Of a DNA stretch of 36,664 nt, positions 32,806-36,664 are shown piece by piece. Every line of letters starts with the position of its first letter. The first letter of the stretch is position 1. The DNA is from Akkermansia muciniphila (GTDB lineage Bacteria; Verrucomicrobiota; Verrucomicrobiia; Verrucomicrobiales; Akkermansiaceae), in contig CAMDLP010000031.1 of assembly GCA_945901795.1 (NCBI GenBank), positions 1 through 36,664 of the forward strand, in the 5' to 3' direction. The position numbers and the translations under genes are program-made. The notes below the pieces were generated by a model. It saw only the letters and a program-made list of their open reading frames with translations. It did not search any database and had not been told where the DNA came from.

Positions 32806-35289
32806 GTGATGAAATGTGTTCCGGCTGTCTCAGCCGCAACAAATTCCTCCCGCCTCATCCTCAACTTCGCCCACCTCCCCATCGGCAAAGCCGAAAAACA
32901 AAGCGTCCTCAACGAATCCGCCGCCGCCACGATTCTAGCGGAACATGCAAAAGGCTCGTTCACCGGCCTGGCCGCCAACGATCCCACCTACACCGGCAAG
33001 CAAAAGGGCGGCCGCAGCATCCTCGCCAAGCACCTCGGTGAATACACCGGCAAGAACTCCTTCGACTACTTCATCCACAAGGACCTCGGCGGCTTCCTCC
33101 GCCGCGAACTGGATTTTTTCATCAAGAACGAAGTCGTCCATCTCGACGACCTCGATGACGCGCCGGAATCCAACTGGAAGGAAACCCGCGCCAAGATCAA
33201 AGCCCTCCGCACCATCTCCGCAAAAGTCATCCGCTTCCTTGCCCAGATCGAAAACTTCCAGAAGAAACTCTGGCTCAAGAAGAAGTTCGTCACTGCCTGC
33301 GACTACGTCGTCACCCTCGACCGCATCCCGGAAGAACTCTATCCGGAAATCGCCGCGTGTGATGCGCAGCGGGAAGAGTGGGTGAGGTTGTTTGCAATTG
33401 ATGAGATCAAGGGCGATCTTGGGAGGGCGGGATACTCGGTCCCCCTCAAGGTGGATTTTTTGAAAGAGAATCAAGGGCTTGTTGTCGATACTAGATTGAT
33501 GAATCAAAAAGTTAGAATCTCCATCTGCGAATGTTTGAGGCGTAAACCTGAACCTTCAGCGCAGAATCTACTGCTCTGGGCGGACAATTTTCACGGGATA
33601 AAGCACCTCAGCAATTGGGGTGCTGGACGGATGAGTTGCATTTACATTGACCCTCCATACAACACCGATGCGTCTCCTATTATATATAAGAACGGATACA
33701 AAAAGTCATCTTGGCAATCATTAATGGCTGATCGCCTCGTTGCTGCAAAGCCACTTCTCTCGGAACTCGGAACACTTGCTGTTGCTATCGATGATGAGCA
33801 ACAAAAAGAACTCGGATTTCTAATTCGAGATGTGTTTCTGGGGGTGGAGTTGGGCACCATTATTGTTCGAGCAAATCCATCTGGACGGCCAATGCAGACA
33901 GGATACTCTATTTCGCATGAATATGTGATTTTTACCGGTGGATCCTCCAAGGCAACCATTGCACGGATGCCACCAACTGTTGAGCAAATAGCGCGATTTA
34001 ACCAGCAGGATGATGTGGGGAATTTTGAATGGCGTAATCTAAGAAGAGAAGGTTCTAATTCAGATAGAACTGCTCGCCCATTTCTATATTACCCAATTTA
34101 TCTAAACGGTGATGCCATTCGTGTGCCGGCAATGGTGTGGGATCGATCCAAACATACTTGGACGGTAATGGATAAACCGAAGTCAACAGAAGAAGTTGTT
34201 TGGCCAACAAATGAGAATGGCGAAGAAAAGACCTGGCGATGGGGTCACGAGACCGTTACGGAATCACTCACTACGTTGCGTGTTAGGCCTGATCGATCAG
34301 GAAAAAACTATGTGTATTACAAGCGTCGCCCAAACGAAGCCGGTGTAGTTTGTATTTCATCGTGGATGGATGCGAAGTATTCTGCAACTGAACATGGCTC
34401 AGCGTTGCTAAAACGACTATTTAACAAGAATCCTTTCGATTATCCAAAGTCAATTCATGCGGTAAAGGACTCCATTTTTGTAGGTGGTGCATGGATGCCA
34501 AATGCTACCGTCCTCGACTTCTTCGCCGGCTCCGGCACCACCGGTCACGCCGTCATCAATCTCAACCGCGAGGACGGCGGTGACCGCAAATACATCCTCA
34601 TCGAGATGGGCGAGCATTTCGACACGGTGCTCGTCCCCCGTTTGAAGAAGGTGATCTACTCGAAGGATTGGAAGGACGGCAAACCGCAGAGCCGGAACAC
34701 CGGGATTTCCCACTGCTTCAAAATCCTGCGTCTCGAAAGCTACGAGGACACGCTGAACAACCTCCGCCTGCACCGCACCCGCGAGCAGGAGCTGGCGTTG
34801 GAGAAATTTTCGCCGGAAGCCCGCGAGGACTATCAGCTCGGCTACATGCTCGATCTGGAAGCAAGCGGCAGCCAGAGCCTGCTCAACGTTTCCGCTTTTA
34901 CCGATCCATTCGACTACACCCTGCAAATCGCCACCGGCACCGCCGGTGAGACCAAGCCCACCCAGGTCGATCTCGTCGAAACCTTCAACTGGCTGCTCGG
35001 CCTCATCGTCCTCGCCCAAGGCCGGGGTGGCGGTGTCACCTGGGTGGAAGGCACGAATCCCGAAGGCGAAAAAGTCCTCGTCCTCTGGCGCAACACCACG
35101 GCCGTCGATGCCGAGGCGCTGAATGCCTGGTGCAAAAAACAGAAGATCAGCGTGCTCGATGGCGAGTTCGCCGTGATCTACGTCAACGGCGACCACCATT
35201 TGGAAAACCTCCGCAAGGACGACCAGACCTGGAAAGTCCGCCTCACCGACGAGGAGTTCCCCAAGCTGATGTGGGAGGGCTGCAAATGA
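32806..35289 (+). CDS. mod: Type III DNA methyltransferase (Mod), apparently N-terminally truncated
   Basis: An 827-aa beta-class N6-adenine methyltransferase. The catalytic IDPPYNTD (Asp282) precedes the SAM-binding DFFAGSGTTGHAV (571-583). This order is that of type III Mod subunits, which methylate one strand and give sequence specificity to Res. The block EYTGKNSFDYFIHKDLGGFL, RRELDFFIKNE...HLDDLD (about residues 84-120) is shared by a large Mod-like family that I recall as having further sequence on its N-terminal side. The first 15 or so residues do not look like it. G+C falls in the middle (about 33380-34500) and recovers afterwards, so the gene is a mosaic. Start is GTG 32806 or ATG 32809; GAAAGG overlaps them. 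Confidence 0.85.
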   Translation: MMKCVPAVSAATNSSRLILNFAHLPIGKAEKQSVLNESAAATILAEHAKGSFTGLAANDPTYTGKQKGGRSILAKHLGEYTGKNSFDYFIHKDLGGFLRRELDFFIKNEVVHLDDLDDAPESNWKETRAKIKALRTISAKVIRFLAQIENFQKKLWLKKKFVTACDYVVTLDRIPEELYPEIAACDAQREEWVRLFAIDEIKGDLGRAGYSVPLKVDFLKENQGLVVDTRLMNQKVRISICECLRRKPEPSAQNLLLWADNFHGIKHLSNWGAGRMSCIYIDPPYNTDASPIIYKNGYKKSSWQSLMADRLVAAKPLLSELGTLAVAIDDEQQKELGFLIRDVFLGVELGTIIVRANPSGRPMQTGYSISHEYVIFTGGSSKATIARMPPTVEQIARFNQQDDVGNFEWRNLRREGSNSDRTARPFLYYPIYLNGDAIRVPAMVWDRSKHTWTVMDKPKSTEEVVWPTNENGEEKTWRWGHETVTESLTTLRVRPDRSGKNYVYYKRRPNEAGVVCISSWMDAKYSATEHGSALLKRLFNKNPFDYPKSIHAVKDSIFVGGAWMPNATVLDFFAGSGTTGHAVINLNREDGGDRKYILIEMGEHFDTVLVPRLKKVIYSKDWKDGKPQSRNTGISHCFKILRLESYEDTLNNLRLHRTREQELALEKFSPEAREDYQLGYMLDLEASGSQSLLNVSAFTDPFDYTLQIATGTAGETKPTQVDLVETFNWLLGLIVLAQGRGGGVTWVEGTNPEGEKVLVLWRNTTAVDAEALNAWCKKQKISVLDGEFAVIYVNGDHHLENLRKDDQTWKVRLTDEEFPKLMWEGCK

Positions 35290-35298
35290 GCACCAATC

Positions 35299-35327
35299 TT
35301 GACAATTTGCGCATATTCGAGCACTTT
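35299..35327 (+). promoter_or_regulatory. Possible promoter of the RelB/PemK-type pair
   Basis: TTGACA at 35299-35304, then 17 bases, then CACTTT (35322-35327, a weak -10). The direct repeats TTCGAGCA and TTTGAGCA lie just before the ATG at 35333 and could bind the antitoxin. The pair can therefore be transcribed independently of mod. Confidence 0.4.
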
Positions 35328-35332
35328 TGAGC

Positions 35333-35566
35333 ATGGCTACTGAAACTACCTCTCTTTTCCGAGTGCGCGTTCCCGCAGAACGTTTGCACAATGCGGAGCA
35401 AATTCTCGCCAGGCTTGGAATGAAGCCTGGTGATGCCTTCAACATGTTGCTGGCTCAGATCGAACTCCGGGAAGGCCTGCCCTTCGAGGTGACCACCCGG
35501 CCACCGGGATTGATCGCGCCAGAAACCCAAGCCGCCGAATGGCAGGAGGCGTTCGGTGCCTACTGA
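35333..35566 (+). CDS. RelB/DinJ-type antitoxin
   Basis: A 77-aa protein. The N-terminal segment TETTSLFRVRVPAERLHNAEQ and the block LARLGMKPGDAFNMLLAQIE are the RelB/DinJ ribbon-helix-helix pattern. The C-terminus (PPGLIAPETQAAEWQEAFGA) would wrap the toxin. The ATG at 35333 gives the usual N-terminus; an upstream TTG start is unlikely. Its stop overlaps the toxin start by 11 bp. It lies 43 bp after mod, inside the restriction-modification locus. Confidence 0.85.
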   Translation: MATETTSLFRVRVPAERLHNAEQILARLGMKPGDAFNMLLAQIELREGLPFEVTTRPPGLIAPETQAAEWQEAFGAY

Positions 35567-35879
35567 ACCGAAGCCGGGCGAAGTATGGTTCGCCGAACTG
35601 GGGATGGTGGAGAAAAGCCGACCGGTTCTGGTTCTGGCGTTTCCCGACAACGAGGATGCCCGTGCGCTTGCCGTGGTGGCACCGCTTACCTCCCAAATCC
35701 GAGGCATGAGAGGCGAGGTGGATCTCGGTAAACCGCGTTGGCTTCCCAAGCACTCCGCAGTGAACGTGCAAGGGCTTGCCAGCTTGGATCATCGCAAACT
35801 GACACGAAGACTGGGTGAGCTCAGTCTCGCCCAAATGGAAGATATCAAAGCCGCGCTCAGGGATTTGCTGAATCTGTGA
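35556..35879 (+). CDS. PemK/MazF-type toxin
   Basis: A 107-aa protein of the CcdB/PemK fold. It starts PKPGEVWFAELGMVEKSRPV, then LVLAFPDNEDARALAVVAPL with TSQIRGMRG following; EVWF and the KSRPVLVL strand are the hallmark of mRNA interferases. Conserved C-terminal segments are SAVNVQGLASLDHRKLTRRL and the last helix. It starts with GTG at 35556 within the antitoxin gene. Pairing a PemK/MazF-type toxin with a RelB/DinJ-type antitoxin is known in mixed toxin-antitoxin pairs. res starts 13 bp after it. Confidence 0.88.
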   Translation: MPTEPKPGEVWFAELGMVEKSRPVLVLAFPDNEDARALAVVAPLTSQIRGMRGEVDLGKPRWLPKHSAVNVQGLASLDHRKLTRRLGELSLAQMEDIKAALRDLLNL

Positions 35880-35891
35880 GTAACCCAATTT

Positions 35892-36664
35892 ATGCCCGCA
35901 CGCCGTAAAGCCGATAAACCGCTGCTTCCCTTTGATCAGAAGCTGGTCCTCCAGCAATGGATCTTCTCCCTGCTGGAGGCGCAGGACATTTACGGCCTCT
36001 GCGATGAGGAATTCCGCCATCCGGACGCCGAAAAATGGGATACGGAGAATGTCACCGAGTATCACCGCCTCCTCACCCAGCGGACGATTGAACGCCAGCA
36101 TCTTCCCAACGCCCTGTTGAGGGCTTTCGACGAAAACATCGTCCGGCACACCATGGCGATCAACGGCCGCAGGTCGGAGCCGATCCGCTGGAAATACTAT
36201 CAATACACGGCGCTGCTGTTCACCGAGATCTACCTGCACTGGTATTTCAAGCGCCCGGCGGACTTGTTGGAATCGCTCAACCGGCACCTCGACTCCTTCA
36301 ACGCGCAAGTCGAAGCGCCGGACCAACTTCCGCCCTTCCAAGCCGTCGATCTCAAAAAGCTCTGTTTCTGGCAGGCGACCGGCAGCGGCAAGACCTTGCA
36401 GATGCACGTCAACATCCTGCAATATCTCCACCACCTCGAACAGGCGGGACGACGGCACGAGCTGAACAAGATCATCCTACTCACACCCAAGGAGGGCCTC
36501 AGCCTCCAACACCTCAAGGAATTCGCCGACTCGGGGATCGATGCCGAATTGTTCGACAAGGACGGCACCAGCATGCGTTCGATGTTCTCCGGCCAGACCG
36601 TGGAGATCATCGACGTGAACAAACTCGCCGATGAATCGAAGGAAAAGACCGTGGCCGTCGATTG
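35892..36664 (+). CDS. res: Type III restriction enzyme, Res subunit (partial, runs off the window)
   Basis: The frame is open from ATG 35892 to the end of the window (257 codons). It begins with a helical N-terminal region (LLPFDQKLVLQQWIFSLLEA) and reaches the Walker A motif ATGSGKT (residues 162-168) of a DEAD/SF2 helicase, preceded by LKKLCFWQ as in type III Res. After that comes the NKIILLTPKEGLSLQHLKEF segment typical of motif Ia. In known systems Res with Mod cleaves DNA after ATP-dependent communication between sites. The endonuclease domain is beyond the window. Confidence 0.85.
   Translation, partial: MPARRKADKPLLPFDQKLVLQQWIFSLLEAQDIYGLCDEEFRHPDAEKWDTENVTEYHRLLTQRTIERQHLPNALLRAFDENIVRHTMAINGRRSEPIRWKYYQYTALLFTEIYLHWYFKRPADLLESLNRHLDSFNAQVEAPDQLPPFQAVDLKKLCFWQATGSGKTLQMHVNILQYLHHLEQAGRRHELNKIILLTPKEGLSLQHLKEFADSGIDAELFDKDGTSMRSMFSGQTVEIIDVNKLADESKEKTVAVD

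Overview
The window is bacterial, high in G+C and densely coded. I read it as a chromosomal segment of a Verrucomicrobia-type (PVC group) bacterium. This rests on protein flavour: a eukaryote-type GH13 branching enzyme, a large exported HEAT/TPR protein, a sulfatase and outer-membrane barrel cluster, a XylR of the LacI-like plus AraC type next to xylose isomerase, and few clear Shine-Dalgarno sites. It is an inference, because there is no rRNA in the window. No tRNA, rRNA, CRISPR array or intact insertion sequence was seen.

Layout. 1-5000: a partial short ribosomal protein S11-like gene (minus), glgB, a small membrane protein, an orphan type II secretion F protein, a glycine-rich RNA-binding protein and an A-type Fe-S carrier. 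5000-12600: an exported HEAT/TPR protein, glycolytic pgk-tpiA, an exported protein with a possible His/Cys dyad, bioB and an exported FKBP-type prolyl isomerase. 12600-17200: frr and pyrH (minus), an exported unknown, kdsD, then rplM-rpsI (minus) and a small basic protein. 17500-20200: xylA and xylR, divergent around an operator-like repeat cluster. 20200-20430: a candidate structured RNA. 20400-23700: a large MscS-family channel and two VapBC-type toxin-antitoxin loci, one of which has lost most of its toxin. 23770-32790: an envelope cluster with a sulfatase, two barrel proteins, a DUF2092 lipoprotein, a glycine-rich protein, a broken alpha/beta hydrolase, an AraC regulator and a broken transporter-like gene. 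32800 to the end: a type III restriction-modification locus (mod, then res running off the window) with a RelB/PemK-type toxin-antitoxin pair between the two genes.

The best candidates for something undescribed are two. First, at 20229-20427 a near-consensus sigma-54 promoter has its predicted +1 on the first base of two tandem hairpin modules. Their stems differ by compensatory and G-U-preserving changes around an identical 12-nt loop, and the second module ends in a terminator. Second, the type III locus is mosaic: mod appears N-terminally truncated, has an AT-richer central third where the target recognition region would lie, and is separated from res by a toxin-antitoxin module.

The 22-33 kb half shows decay: a toxin remnant, a hydrolase with a frameshift and a premature TGA before its likely catalytic His, and a transporter with a TAG, a frameshift and a lost 3' half. 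The 1-20 kb half is intact housekeeping DNA punctuated by palindromic elements.
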